NCBI GenBank assembly: GCA_964455395.1
Contig: CAYVWB010000003.1
Location: forward strand, 1-64,000
Origin: CAYVWB01 sp964455395
GTDB taxonomy: Bacteria > Desulfobacterota > Desulfovibrionia > Desulfovibrionales > Desulfovibrionaceae
DNA length: 64,000 nt
Reading direction: 5' to 3'
Made by a program: the position numbers and the translations under genes. Positions 8,513 to 20,250 of this stretch are shown piece after piece. The notes under the pieces were generated by a model. The model was not told where the DNA came from, ran no database searches, and was given only the letters and a program-made list of their open reading frames with translations. The first letter of the stretch is position 1, and each line of letters begins with the position of its first letter.

Positions 8513-10417
8513 CTACTCCTGCCGGAAGAAGACCACGCCCAGGGGCGGCAGGGTGACGGAGAGGGAGTTGTAGAAACCGTGGCTGGGGATGGGCTTGGTC
8601 TCCACGCCGCCCATGTTGCCCCAACCCGCGCCGCCGTATTCCTTGGAGTCGGAGTTGAGCGCCTCGCGCCAGTACCCGGGGCGCGGCGCCCCGAGGCGAT
8701 AGTTGGGTCTGGGCACGGGGGTGGCGTTCATGACCACCAGCAGCTCGCGGCCTTGGCCGTCCTTGCGCAAAAAGCTCAGCACGCTGTGTTCCGAGTCGTG
8801 GAAGTCCACCCAGTCGAAGCCGTCCTGGGAGAAGTCCAACCGCCAGAGCGCGGGTTCATCCTTGTAGAAACGGTTGAGGTCCTCCACCCAGCGCTTGACG
8901 CCCCGGTGGGATTCGTACTCCAGCTGATCCCAACGCAATTGCGCATCGGCGTTCCACTCGGGGCCTTGGCCGAATTCCTGTCCCATGAAGAGCAGTTTCT
9001 TGCCGGGGTGCGCCCACATGAAGCCGAGGAAGAGCCGCAGGTTGGCGAACTGTCGCCAGGGGTCGCCGGGCATCTTGCCGAGGAGGGAGCCTTTCCCGTG
9101 GACCACTTCGTCGTGGGAGATGGGCAGCACGAAGTTTTCGTTGAAAGCGTACCAGATGGAGAAGGTGATCTTGCCGTGGTCGTATTTGCGGTGGATGGGA
9201 TCCTGACTGAAGTAACTCAGGGCGTCGTGCATCCAGCCCATGTTCCACTTCATGCCGAACCCCAAGCCGCCCAGGTAGACGGGTCGGGAGACCTGCGGCC
9301 AAGCCGTGGACTCCTCGGCGATGGTCTGGGTCTCCGGGTATTCCGCATAGATGGCTTCGTTCATGTGGCGGAGGAACTCGATGGCGTCAAGGTTTTCGCG
9401 TCCGCCGTACTTGTTGGGAATCCACTCGCCTTCCTTGCGGGAGTAGTCCAGGTAGAGCATGGAGGCCACGGCGTCCACGCGCAAGCCGTCGGCGTGGTAC
9501 TTGTCCAGCCAGAAGATCCCGCTGGAGATGAGGAAGGAACGCACCTCGTTGCGGCCGTAGTTGAAGATGGCGGAGCCCCAGTCCGGGTGGAAGCCTTGGC
9601 GGGGATCGGCGTGCTCGTAGAGATGCGCGCCGTCGAAGTAGCCGATGCCGTGCTCGTCCGAGGGGAAGTGGGAGGGCACCCAGTCCAGGATGACGCCGAC
9701 GCCCGCCTGGTGCAGCGCCTCCACGAGCCGCATGAAATCCTGGGGATGGCCGAAGCGGGATGTGGGCGCGAAGTAGCCCAGACTCTGGTAGCCCCATGAC
9801 CCGTAGAAGGGGTGCTCCATGACGGGGAGGAACTCCACATGAGTGAAGCCCATCTCGTTGAGATACGCGGGGAGGACCTCGGCGAGTTCCTGATAGGAGA
9901 GGGAGTCGCCCTCGCTTTTGTGTTTCCAGGAACCCAGATGCATCTCGTAGACGGTCATGGGCGCATCCAGCGCGTTCTTCCCCTTGCGCTGGGCCATCCA
10001 TTCGCCATCGGACCACTCGTAACCCGTGTCCCACACCACGGAGGCCGTCTCCGGCGGGAGCTGCCAGAAGAACGCGAAGGGGTCGCCCTTGTCCACAGCG
10101 TAGTCGCCGTTGGCGGCGGTGATGTGGTACTTGTACATGGCGCCGTTCTCCACCCCGGGGATGAATCCTTCCCAGATGCCGGACTCGTCCCAGCGGGCCG
10201 CCAGGGGGTGGCTGGTCTCGTTCCAGTCGTTGAAGACGCCTTTGACGGTGACTGCCGAAGCGTCCGGCGCCCACACGGCGAAGTGCACGCCCCACACGCC
10301 GTCCACGGGGTAGCGGTGCGGCCCCAGTTTCTCGTACAGTCGATAATGACGACCCTGTTTGAAAAGGTATATGTCGTGCTCCGTAAGGAGCCCATTGCCG
10401 TAGAGTACGTCGTTCAT
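8513..10417 (-). CDS. glgB: 1,4-alpha-glucan branching enzyme
   Basis: A 634-residue branching enzyme (EC 2.4.1.18) that introduces alpha-1,6 branches into linear alpha-glucan. It starts with a CBM48 domain (about residues 20-115: YEKLGPHRYPVDGVWGVHFA, VTVKGVFNDWN) and continues with a GH13 barrel: VYEMHLGSWKH, HVEFLPVMEHPFYGSWGYQ, VILDWVPSHFP, GLRVDAVASMLYLDYSR (catalytic Asp), TIAEESTAWP (catalytic Glu), LPISHDEVVHGKGSL and a C-terminal all-beta domain. The length fits bacterial GlgB without the extra N1 domain. Its ATG overlaps the upstream treS-mak stop (ATGA). In this operon it should act on chains made by GlgE. Confidence 0.96.
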   Translation of the reverse strand: MNDVLYGNGLLTEHDIYLFKQGRHYRLYEKLGPHRYPVDGVWGVHFAVWAPDASAVTVKGVFNDWNETSHPLAARWDESGIWEGFIPGVENGAMYKYHITAANGDYAVDKGDPFAFFWQLPPETASVVWDTGYEWSDGEWMAQRKGKNALDAPMTVYEMHLGSWKHKSEGDSLSYQELAEVLPAYLNEMGFTHVEFLPVMEHPFYGSWGYQSLGYFAPTSRFGHPQDFMRLVEALHQAGVGVILDWVPSHFPSDEHGIGYFDGAHLYEHADPRQGFHPDWGSAIFNYGRNEVRSFLISSGIFWLDKYHADGLRVDAVASMLYLDYSRKEGEWIPNKYGGRENLDAIEFLRHMNEAIYAEYPETQTIAEESTAWPQVSRPVYLGGLGFGMKWNMGWMHDALSYFSQDPIHRKYDHGKITFSIWYAFNENFVLPISHDEVVHGKGSLLGKMPGDPWRQFANLRLFLGFMWAHPGKKLLFMGQEFGQGPEWNADAQLRWDQLEYESHRGVKRWVEDLNRFYKDEPALWRLDFSQDGFDWVDFHDSEHSVLSFLRKDGQGRELLVVMNATPVPRPNYRLGAPRPGYWREALNSDSKEYGGAGWGNMGGVETKPIPSHGFYNSLSVTLPPLGVVFFRQE

Positions 10418-13400
10418 GGCGTCGCTCCGACGAGTTGCTTGATCCCGCGCAGGGGTATGCGCACCCAGTCGGGACGGTTGTTGAGCTCGTAGCCCATTTC
10501 GTACAGCGCTTTCTCCAGCAGATAGGGCTTCAGCAGCGCCTCGAAAGCACCCGGCGCCGCAGGGACGAGCCCCGCGCCCGCCATGGCTGGCCGGTACCCG
10601 GCAAGGAAGAAGACAGCGGCTGCGTCGCTCCAGAGGTCCGCCCAGGCGTCAAGCTGCGCGGCGTCCCCATGCCCCGCCAGGGCGAGACGGCCCGAATACG
10701 CCGCGTATTGGAAGGAACGGATCATCCCCGCCACGTCCTTGATGGGACAACGCTTGAGCCGCCGCTCCGAGAGCGGCCGCGCCGGTTCCCCCTCGAAGTC
10801 GAAAATCACGAAGTCGCGCCCCGTGAAGAGCACCTGCCCAAGGTGGTAGTCGCCGTGACAGCGAATCTTCGCCGCCTCCAGCTTCGTTGTCAGCACGCCG
10901 TGCAGCGCCTCCATGATGGCCTCCTCCAGGGAGAGCACGACCTCCGCTTCCTCCCGCGCGGCCTCGGGCAGGTCCGGAGCCAGCCGTGCGAGCTGGCGCA
11001 GCTCCTGACGCGCCTTGGTCTGCACGGACTGATAGAGCGCACGCTGGTAGAGGGTCGTGAACGGCTCCGGCGCGAAGGCCGGGTCCTCTGGCCACGCCAG
11101 GGCCCGGTGCAGCTCGCCTGTGCGTCGCCCCAGCAGCCGCACCATCTCCAGCGTCTGACCGGCCAGGAGCTCATCCAGAGGCGGCGGCAGCACCCTGGCA
11201 AGGCTCCTGACGACGTCCGGCGGCTCGGGGGCGCCAGTGACTGCACTGACTGCGCCGACTGCGCCGACTGCGCCGACTGCGGAAGAATCGCGGGACGCAT
11301 CCAACGCCGCAACCACGGTGTCCGCACGCTCCGTGAACGATCCGCCGGAGCGCGACGGCGCCGCCACATCCAGAACTTGCGCGCGCTCCAGGTAGCGTCC
11401 CACCAGCCCCAGCGCCATCTCCCAGGCGTCGCCCTGGTTCGGGACGAACCGTTGCATCAGTCCCAGCACCACGCGACTGGCTTCCACGCCCGCAGCAGCG
11501 ACGCCCTCACCCTCCTCCAGCGTCAACTCCAGGGAGCCTGCAAAAGCCGGCGTGTGTTCGTAGCCGGCGCGTTCCGTCAGATGGCGGGCTATCTCCACGT
11601 CCGGATGCAGGCCGCGCTCCGTGCGCCGGTAGAGCTTCAGCAGCAGCTCGTTGCCGTAGAGGATGGAGGTGTTGGATTGTTCCGCACCCAGCAGCCGTGG
11701 TTTCAGGTCCACGTCCTCGCGGCTCCAGAGGGTTTTCAGGTAACTGCCGATGACGGGCTTGAGCCTCCCCAACGTGGTGGCCAGTCGTTTGCGGCCGGCG
11801 ATGACGTCCAACATATCCCGACAGAACCGCCGCGAGAAGACCGCCTCATACATGGCGCCTGCGCTGGCGTCGCTGTCGTCCCCCCCCAAGGCGAGCCACG
11901 CCACACTGCCGCGGGGCAGTTCGTAGGCGTCGTCGCCCGGGGTCCTGGGCGCATAGGCCAAAGGCAGCAGGTAGATTTCCGGATCGCCCTCCTGGTACGC
12001 CGCCTGGACAAGCAGCACCACAGGGGTGGACGCTTCCCTGCGCAAGTGGATGGCGTCCAGGATCGTGAGATTCTGCAAGACGCGCGCTTTGCCGCCGAAC
12101 CACCGCTGGCGCCGCATGTACCCCGGCAGGATGCGCTTTTCCAAAGCGCGGCGGGGGCGCTCCTCGCGGTGCAGTGTCGCCCAGGCGTCGGCTTCCAGGC
12201 GGGGCAGTTCCCCGGCGCGCAGCGGCGCCGCAGCCGTGTCGCGCTCCAGACTGAAGAGGTAGTATCCATAGGGCCCGAACGTCAGGGGGAAGGGGTCGGT
12301 GGTCACGTCGCCCAGGGGGTTGCCGCTGAAGAGGTCGCGGGCTGTGGCGCCCACGGGCTCGACGGCGGCGTCGGCCTTGCCTGTCCCGTCCGTCGTTTCC
12401 TGCAAGTCCGCCAGATCGAGCGCTGCGGCCTGTGCGTGCCGGGAAAGGTTCACGGCCGTGACCACCTGCTGGGTCTCCCCGCCGGGCGTCGGGATGCGTC
12501 TTATGAAAGCCAGCACCTTGGGATTGTCCGGCGCGAGGAAGCGCAACTCCCCCCGTCCGAAGCAGCAGTGCTCGTTGCGCAGGGCGATGAGCCGGCGCAT
12601 CCACCACAGCAGGGAGCTCGGGTTGCTTTCCTGAGTCTGCGCGTTGAGCGATGCATAGTGGTATTCCGGATCGATGACGAGAGGCAGGTGGAGCTTCTGC
12701 GGATTGGCGGCGGAGAAGCCGGCGTTCTGGTCTGCGCTCCACTGCATGGGTGTGCGCACGCCGTCGCGGTCTCCGAGATAGATGTTGTCACCCATGCCGA
12801 GTTCGTCGCCGTAGTACACTACCGGAGAGCCCGGCAGCGTCATGAGCAGCACGTTGAGCAGCTCGATTTTGCGGCGGTCGTCGCCCAGCAGAGGCGCCAG
12901 TCGACGGCGGATGCCCAGCCCCACGCGCGCCCGGGGATCATGAACGAAGATGCGATGCATGTAGTCGCGTTCCTCGTCCGTCACCATCTCCAGGGTCAGC
13001 TCGTCGTGGTTGCGCAGGAAGAGCGCCCATTGCCCATCCGGCGGGGGCTGCGGGGTCTGCTCCATGATGTCGAGCACAGGGTGGCGGTCTTCCATTTCCA
13101 GAGCCATGAACATGCGCGGCATGAGCGGAAAGTGAAAGGCCATGTGACATTCCAGACCGGTTGCAGCCTCCCCGAAGTAGCGCGCAGCGTCTTCGGGCCA
13201 CTGGTTGGCGTCCGCCAGCAGCAAGCGCCCCGGCGTTCCGGCGTCCACATGAGCGCGCAACTCCCGGAGGAAGGCGTGAGTTTCCGGCAGGTTCTCGCAG
13301 TCTGTCCCTTCTCGCTTGAAGAGATAAGGCGCGCCGTCCAGGCGGAGACCGTCCACGCCGAGGTCCAGCCAGAAGTCCAGGGCCTCGGTCATGGCTTGCC

Positions 13401-13962
13401 GGACCTTCGGGTTGTCGTAGTTGAGATCCGGCTGATGGGCGTAGAAGCGGTGGAAGTAGTAGGCGCCGGCCACGGGGTCCCATGTCCAGTTGGCGCGCTC
13501 CGCCTCCGGACGGAGCACCCGCGCCTGAGCGAATGCGCCGGGGTCGTCGCTCCAGAGATAGTATTCCCGAGCCTTGCTTCCCGGTTTGGCGCTGCGGGCT
13601 TTCACGAACCAGGGATGGTCCTGGGAGGTGTGGTTGAGCGTCAATTCCGTGATGACGCGCAGGTCCCGGGCGTGGGCCTCGCGCAGGAAGCGTTTGAAGT
13701 CCGCCATGGTCCCGTAGCGGGGATGGACGGCCGTGAAGTCCATGATGTCCCAGCCGTCGTCCCGCAAGGGCGAGGGGTAGAAGGGCGACAGCCACACGGC
13801 CGTGACGCCGAGGCTGGCGATGTAATCCAGCGTCTCGGTGAGACCGCGGAAGTCGCCCACGCCGTCGCCGTCCGCATCGCGGAAGCTCTTGACGTGGACC
13901 TGGTAGATGACAGCGTCTTTCCACCAGGCGTCGGAAGGAAGCACAGGGGCGGCGTTGCTCAT
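10414..13962 (-). CDS. treS: Trehalose synthase - maltokinase fusion
   Basis: An 1182-residue fusion of two pathway steps. The first about 560 residues are trehalose synthase (EC 5.4.99.16, trehalose to maltose): YQVHVKSFRDADGDGVGDF, VWLSPFYPSPLRDDGWDI, ITELTLNHTSQDHPW, DGLRLDGAPYLF, LLLADANQWPE, FLRNHDEL, VYYGDELGMGDN. From about residue 600 it is maltokinase (EC 2.7.1.175, maltose to maltose-1-phosphate): RRQRWFGGKAR, LGAEQSNTSILYG and the kinase loop CHGDYHLGQVL with FVIFDFEGEP. Between two maltokinase subregions is a low-complexity insertion (repeated GAV) encoded by a 9-bp tandem array. It starts 9 bases after the glgE stop and overlaps glgB. The product feeds GlgE directly. Confidence 0.95.
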   Translation of the reverse strand: MSNAAPVLPSDAWWKDAVIYQVHVKSFRDADGDGVGDFRGLTETLDYIASLGVTAVWLSPFYPSPLRDDGWDIMDFTAVHPRYGTMADFKRFLREAHARDLRVITELTLNHTSQDHPWFVKARSAKPGSKAREYYLWSDDPGAFAQARVLRPEAERANWTWDPVAGAYYFHRFYAHQPDLNYDNPKVRQAMTEALDFWLDLGVDGLRLDGAPYLFKREGTDCENLPETHAFLRELRAHVDAGTPGRLLLADANQWPEDAARYFGEAATGLECHMAFHFPLMPRMFMALEMEDRHPVLDIMEQTPQPPPDGQWALFLRNHDELTLEMVTDEERDYMHRIFVHDPRARVGLGIRRRLAPLLGDDRRKIELLNVLLMTLPGSPVVYYGDELGMGDNIYLGDRDGVRTPMQWSADQNAGFSAANPQKLHLPLVIDPEYHYASLNAQTQESNPSSLLWWMRRLIALRNEHCCFGRGELRFLAPDNPKVLAFIRRIPTPGGETQQVVTAVNLSRHAQAAALDLADLQETTDGTGKADAAVEPVGATARDLFSGNPLGDVTTDPFPLTFGPYGYYLFSLERDTAAAPLRAGELPRLEADAWATLHREERPRRALEKRILPGYMRRQRWFGGKARVLQNLTILDAIHLRREASTPVVLLVQAAYQEGDPEIYLLPLAYAPRTPGDDAYELPRGSVAWLALGGDDSDASAGAMYEAVFSRRFCRDMLDVIAGRKRLATTLGRLKPVIGSYLKTLWSREDVDLKPRLLGAEQSNTSILYGNELLLKLYRRTERGLHPDVEIARHLTERAGYEHTPAFAGSLELTLEEGEGVAAAGVEASRVVLGLMQRFVPNQGDAWEMALGLVGRYLERAQVLDVAAPSRSGGSFTERADTVVAALDASRDSSAVGAVGAVGAVSAVTGAPEPPDVVRSLARVLPPPLDELLAGQTLEMVRLLGRRTGELHRALAWPEDPAFAPEPFTTLYQRALYQSVQTKARQELRQLARLAPDLPEAAREEAEVVLSLEEAIMEALHGVLTTKLEAAKIRCHGDYHLGQVLFTGRDFVIFDFEGEPARPLSERRLKRCPIKDVAGMIRSFQYAAYSGRLALAGHGDAAQLDAWADLWSDAAAVFFLAGYRPAMAGAGLVPAAPGAFEALLKPYLLEKALYEMGYELNNRPDWVRIPLRGIKQLVGATP
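11235..11279. repeat. 9-bp tandem array inside treS-mak (5 units)
   Basis: Five consecutive 9-bp units: CAGTGACTG, CACTGACTG and three CGCCGACTG. The unit length keeps the reading frame and produces a repeated Gly-Ala-Val/Ser-Ala-Val loop in the maltokinase half, outside recognisable catalytic motifs. Confidence 0.9.
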
Positions 13963-13971
13963 GGCGGCGTC

Positions 13972-16062
<2,091 letters not shown>

Positions 16063-16355
16063 GCGTGTTTCCTCGGGTTGCGTGTGCGTCGAACCGGGCG
16101 CGCAGGCCCGTACACATTCTGTCGAAGGAGGGTCTTGCGGCAAGAGACATGCGCTGCGACCTCGTCCAATACGTCTTCGAAGGCCTCCACTGCGGAGCAT
16201 GTCCCAAGGGACCCTGCGGGTCACGGGGAGCCTTCGGGGATATGCGCCCAGGGCCGGGCTGCCGTTCCATCATAGCGCAAGGGGCCGCCAAGGACGAGAC
16301 GGCGCCACGATTTCCCTGCAACGGCGCCCCATCGACATCTTCAGCCGCCTGCGGC

Positions 16356-17327
16356 ATGACAGTGCGCATGCGCCAGACCCCACCGACTCGCCCCGCGCCG
16401 CCCCCCGGCCCCATCCGCACCGTGGCCCTGGTGGGCGGAACCCACGGCGACGAGCGCACCGGCGTGGCGCTGGCGCGGCGGTGGCGCGCCGAACCGGAAC
16501 GCATCCACCGCCCCGGTCTGGAGGTCTCTGCGCTGGTGGCCAACGAAGCCGCCGTGGCCGCCGGCCGCCGTCACTTGGGACTGGACCTGAACCGCGCCTT
16601 CGCGGCCGCAGCCCTCGACCGACCCCCGTCGCCCGACCTGCCGCCCGAAGCGTCCCTTGCCCGACGTCTGAACGAACGCCTTGGCCCCAAAGGGCCCGCC
16701 TCCCGCACGGACCTGCTGGTGGACTTCCACTCCGCCTGCTCGCCCATGGGGCTGAACATCACCATCACCGGCGAGGATCCTTTCCTGCTGCGCCTCGCCG
16801 CGCGCGTCATCGAAACACTGGCGGCGGCTGACCCGCCACTTCTCGTGCGGTGCTACCGTTTCCCCCTCGAGGACGACGACGCGCCCTACCTGCCCACCAT
16901 CGCTCGGCGCGGCGTGGGCGTGGAGGTCGGCCCCGTGCTGGTGAACACCCTGGACGCGCACGCTTTCTTCGCCACGGAGCGACTCGCCATGGCCATTCTG
17001 GACGCCGCTGCCGCCTACGAACGCGACGCGCCGGAGGGGTGGTCCATGGCCGGACCGCCCATCCCACTCACCATCCACACCCAGACGGACGTGGCGCGCT
17101 TTCCCGTGGACGAGGCGGGGGAACACGCCGCCATGCTGCATCCGACGCGGTTGGCCGGAACGTATGCGCCGCTTGCGCCTGGGGCGCCGCTTTTCGTGGA
17201 TTTCGAGGGCCGGGTGACGGCGTATTCGGGGGAAGCAGGGCTGGTCACGACGTTCGTCAACGAGCCGGCGTACGCTCAGGAACGCATCGCGCTGTGCCTC
17301 GCGCGGCGGGAAGCATGGATGGTGTGA
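16356..17327 (+). CDS. Aspartoacylase / succinylglutamate desuccinylase family protein (AspA-like)
   Basis: A zinc-dependent M14-type deacylase of about 323 residues. Visible family signatures are VALVGGTHGDERTG (His and Glu zinc ligands), LDLNRAF, DLLVDFHSACSPMGLNI (third ligand His) and VGVEVGPVL. AspA enzymes release free amino acid from N-acyl amino acids such as N-acetylaspartate; substrate cannot be told from sequence alone. The length and the C-terminal beta domain fit aspartoacylase better than AstE. The start is uncertain: ATGs at 16356 and 16368 both precede a Pro-rich stretch and neither has a strong ribosome site. It is divergent from glgE and convergent with the amino acid transporter, consistent with but not proof of amino acid catabolism. 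Confidence 0.78.
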   Translation: MTVRMRQTPPTRPAPPPGPIRTVALVGGTHGDERTGVALARRWRAEPERIHRPGLEVSALVANEAAVAAGRRHLGLDLNRAFAAAALDRPPSPDLPPEASLARRLNERLGPKGPASRTDLLVDFHSACSPMGLNITITGEDPFLLRLAARVIETLAAADPPLLVRCYRFPLEDDDAPYLPTIARRGVGVEVGPVLVNTLDAHAFFATERLAMAILDAAAAYERDAPEGWSMAGPPIPLTIHTQTDVARFPVDEAGEHAAMLHPTRLAGTYAPLAPGAPLFVDFEGRVTAYSGEAGLVTTFVNEPAYAQERIALCLARREAWMV

Positions 17328-17363
17328 GCGTTTTATCGATACGAGATCGACGCACCGCGTCTC

Positions 17364-18245
17364 CTACCGCAGCCGGCGCGCCAGACGCGACTCCAGCCGC
17401 CGCGCCGCCATGGAGAGCGTGAACGTGAGGCAGAAGTAGAGCGCCGCCACGGTGATCCATATTTCAAATGTGAGGTACGTCGCCGCCATCAGCTCCATCC
17501 CCTGGAACGTGAGCTCGCTCACCGAGATGACGCTGACGATGGACGAATCCTTGATGGTGGAGATGAACTGTCCAGCCAAGGGCGGCAAGGTCCGCGTGAA
17601 CGCCTGCGGCAGCACCACAGCGCGCAGTCGTTGCCAGTTGGAAAGGCCCAGCGCGTAGGCCGCCTCCCACTGGCCGCGCTCCACGGACTGGACGCCCGCG
17701 CGCACGATCTCCGTGATGAACGCGCCCTCGTACAACGCGATGGTCAGCGTGGCGGAAAGAAACGGCGTGAAGTGTTGCGGCTCGGCCAGCAGCACCGTCA
17801 TCACCTCTTGCAGCCACGGCGGCGCAGCGCGCACCAGCGCCTCCAGGCCCAGCACCTGCGCGATGTAGTCCGACAGAAAGAAGTAGACGATGAACACCAG
17901 CACCAGCGGGGGCAGGTTGCGCACCACCTCCACATAGAGCATCCCCACCAGCCGAAGCGTTGCGGAGCGCGAGGTGCGCGCCAAGCCCATGACGAAGCCG
18001 AAACACAACCCCAGCGCCATGGCCAGTATGCTGATGCGGATGGTGGTGAACAAGCCATCCAGCAGGAAATTCGTCACCCAGCCGCGCTCGTCGTCATAGC
18101 GCAGCAGGTACTGCGGCATGGCCTCCCACTTCCAGGCGTAGTCCAGCCGGGACTCCACCACATGGACCAGGACGCCGACCACGGCGACGATGACGCCGAG
18201 CAGGATCCAGTCCAGAGTGGAGAGTCGCGGTATGCGCAGCGTCAT
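17364..18245 (-). CDS. Polar amino acid ABC transporter permease (second)
   Basis: A 293-residue HisM/GlnP-type inner-membrane permease. There is one N-terminal membrane helix (WILLGVIVAVVGVLVHVV), a 30-residue periplasmic stretch, and then the BPD_transp_1 core with the cytoplasmic EAA loop (EAAYALGLSNWQRLRAVVLPQA) that docks onto the ATPase. The C-terminus is basic (RRLESRLARRLR). The ATG has GGAG eight bases upstream. It lies 301 bases downstream of the solute-binding protein, an unusually long gap within an operon, and pairs with the permease at 20247-21110 to form a heterodimeric channel. No terminator is obvious in the gap. Confidence 0.9.
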   Translation of the reverse strand: MTLRIPRLSTLDWILLGVIVAVVGVLVHVVESRLDYAWKWEAMPQYLLRYDDERGWVTNFLLDGLFTTIRISILAMALGLCFGFVMGLARTSRSATLRLVGMLYVEVVRNLPPLVLVFIVYFFLSDYIAQVLGLEALVRAAPPWLQEVMTVLLAEPQHFTPFLSATLTIALYEGAFITEIVRAGVQSVERGQWEAAYALGLSNWQRLRAVVLPQAFTRTLPPLAGQFISTIKDSSIVSVISVSELTFQGMELMAATYLTFEIWITVAALYFCLTFTLSMAARRLESRLARRLR

Positions 18246-18546
18246 GACCGGTGCTCCGTTTACGATGCGTTGGAGAGCGCCCTTGGACGTTGTTCCCCGC
18301 CTGCCTGCCGCCAGAAGCGGGGACGGCCCGTCACGAGTCTGTCACGAACCTTCAGACCCGTAACGCCCATGACGCCCGTACCGCCCCTGACGGCGCTGAC
18401 GCCCCTGGCGCCCCGGAAGAGCCGGAAGGGCCGGAAGGGCCGCAGCGCAAGCCCGAGCGCGGCTCTTTCCGCCGTGTCGACCATGACGAAAAGCCGCGCG
18501 CAGGCCCGGCTGCGGCGCGCAAGGGGGGGGGAGGCCCGAACGGCCC
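18246..18546. other. Non-coding gap inside the transporter operon, with 9-bp array
   Basis: 301 bases without a plausible gene, separating the solute-binding protein gene from the second permease. Its central part (18361-18441) is a degenerate 9-bp tandem array. I see no clear promoter or terminator. Confidence 0.6.
18361..18441. repeat. Degenerate 9-bp tandem array (9 units)
   Basis: Nine successive 9-bp units in register: TAACGCCCA, TGACGCCCG, TACCGCCCC, TGACGGCGC, TGACGCCCC, TGGCGCCCC, GGAAGAGCC, GGAAGGGCC, GGAAGGGCC. The array changes unit type part-way (TGACGCCCN to GGAAGGGCC) while keeping the 9-bp period. Confidence 0.85.
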
Positions 18547-19380
18547 CTACTCCATCTGGTCGGCCCAGTCGCGGGTGGTGAACCAGTAGTCGACGCGCTC
18601 CTGGAGCCAGCCCTCGAGCTGCTTGCGCCGGATCCAGTTGTTGAAGAAGTTGAGGGTGTCCACATCCCCTTTCACCACGGCGAAGCTCGTGGGCTCCTGG
18701 GTGATGGTGTCCTTGAAGGGGAGGTAGAGCTTCTCCGGGTGCTCCACGGCCTTGAAGGCGGGCAGCGGCGCGGAGCTGACGAAGGCGTGGGCTTTGTCGT
18801 TGAGGATCTCCTGCAGGGCGGCGGGCTCCGTGTCGAAGAGCACCAGCTCGGCTTGCGGCAGAAGCTTCTTGGCGGCGGCGGCGGCTGTGGAGCCGGTGCG
18901 CGCGGCGATGATGGTTTCCGGGGTGTTGAACTCTTCCAGTGAGGTGCGGCCGGAAGCGATGGCCAAGTTGGCCACGATGGCTTGCCCCGTATGGTTGTAG
19001 GGCATGGTGAAGTTCACCTTGAGGTTGCGCTCCGGCGTGACGGACATGCCGCCGATGATGACGTCGAACTTGCCCGTGAGCAGCGCCGGGATGATGCCGG
19101 ACCACTTGGTGGGTACGAACTCCACGTCCACGCCCATGTCCTTGGCCAACTCGCGGGCCACGTCTATCTCGAAGCCGATGAGCTCGCCTTCCTTGTTCTT
19201 CATGGCCCAGGGCACGAAGGTGTCCATGCCCACTTTCATCACGCCCCGCTGGAGGATCTGCTCCAGGGTGCTGGCCTGCGTGAGCTGGTTGCGGACGGAT
19301 TCGGCTTCCGCGCCATTCACCACGAAGATCATGATGGCGGCGGCCATGGCTGCGATTCTGAGGAATTTCCAGGCTTTCAT
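18547..19380 (-). CDS. Polar amino acid ABC transporter solute-binding protein
   Basis: A 277-residue family 3 solute-binding protein with a Sec signal peptide (about residues 1-26, ending NGAEA). The two-lobed fold is marked by GVMKVGMDTFVPWAMKNKEG, IGFEIDVARELAKDMGVDVEF, WSGIIPALLTGKFDVIIGGM and SVTPERNLKVNFTMPY, the usual ligand-contact region of polar amino acid receptors. The specific ligand is not deducible. AAGGAG sits seven bases before the ATG. It lies between the permease-ATPase pair upstream and the second permease downstream, making a complete importer of five parts counting both permeases. Confidence 0.92.
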   Translation of the reverse strand: MKAWKFLRIAAMAAAIMIFVVNGAEAESVRNQLTQASTLEQILQRGVMKVGMDTFVPWAMKNKEGELIGFEIDVARELAKDMGVDVEFVPTKWSGIIPALLTGKFDVIIGGMSVTPERNLKVNFTMPYNHTGQAIVANLAIASGRTSLEEFNTPETIIAARTGSTAAAAAKKLLPQAELVLFDTEPAALQEILNDKAHAFVSSAPLPAFKAVEHPEKLYLPFKDTITQEPTSFAVVKGDVDTLNFFNNWIRRKQLEGWLQERVDYWFTTRDWADQME

Positions 19381-19464
19381 GGTCTCTCCTTGAGAGGGTT
19401 GGCAGGCGCCGCGGGGGGCTCGCGACGTCGGGTAGGTTTCGGTATCACAAAAAGCTGCATGCGC

Positions 19465-20250
19465 CTATAAAATTTGACGCAGAAACGCTTGCGTGCGTGG
19501 ATGGCGTGGATTGTCGAAGAAGGCTTCCGTCTCGCAGCTTTCCACCACGCGCCCATCCTCCATGAAGACCACGGCGTCGCCGGCTTGGCGGGCGAAGCCC
19601 ATCTCGTGGGTCACCACCACCATGGTCATGCCTTCGGCGGCGAGGGTCTCCATCACGCCGAGGACTTCGCCGATCATCTCCGGATCCAGGGCGCTGGTGG
19701 CTTCATCGAAGAGCATCACCCGCGGGCGCATGGCCAGCGCGCGGGCGATGGCGACCCGCTGCTGCTGCCCCCCGGAGAGCTGGGAGGGGTAGCTCCCGGC
19801 CTTGTCCGCGATGCCCACTTTCTCCAGCAAGGCCATGGAGGTCTCGTCGGCTTCCGCCTTGCTCTTGCCGCGCACCAGACGCTGCGCCAGGTTCACGTTC
19901 TCCAGCACGTTCATGTGCGGGAAGAGGTTGAAGGACTGAAAGACCATGCCCACCTCCGTGCGGATGAGTCGACGGTTCGTCTTGTCGTCATCCAGGGGGT
20001 GGCCGTCGATGACGATCTCCCCGGCGTCACGCTCTTCCAAGCCGTTGAGACAGCGCAGAAAAGTGGATTTGCCGGAGCCCGAGGGCCCGATGATGACTTT
20101 CACCTCGCTCTTGGCCACGGTCATGGAGACGTCGTCCAGAGCTTTCACGCCGCCCGGAAACGTTTTGGTGACGCCGCGCGCGACGATGATGGGGTCCTCC
20201 CCCTGCGGGGTCGTCGCGTCTTCGTGGATGGTGGGTCTGGCGTCGGTCAT
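19465..20250 (-). CDS. Polar amino acid ABC transporter ATP-binding protein
   Basis: A 261-residue GlnQ/HisP-type ATPase. Walker A GPSGSGKST, Q-loop region EVGMVFQSFNLFPHMNV, signature LSGGQQQR, Walker B VMLFDEATSALDPE and switch His in VVVTHEMGFAR are all intact. The ATG at 20250 overlaps the stop of the upstream permease (ATGA); longer upstream readings in this frame are shadows of the permease. It energises import of the ligand captured by the protein at 18547-19380. An 84-base gap follows before that gene. Confidence 0.95.
   Translation of the reverse strand: MTDARPTIHEDATTPQGEDPIIVARGVTKTFPGGVKALDDVSMTVAKSEVKVIIGPSGSGKSTFLRCLNGLEERDAGEIVIDGHPLDDDKTNRRLIRTEVGMVFQSFNLFPHMNVLENVNLAQRLVRGKSKAEADETSMALLEKVGIADKAGSYPSQLSGGQQQRVAIARALAMRPRVMLFDEATSALDPEMIGEVLGVMETLAAEGMTMVVVTHEMGFARQAGDAVVFMEDGRVVESCETEAFFDNPRHPRTQAFLRQIL

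Noticed and set aside
18361..18441. Possible CRISPR-like repeat
   Set aside because: The units are 9 bp in direct contiguity without spacers, so this is a simple tandem array. No CRISPR array or cas gene is seen in the window.
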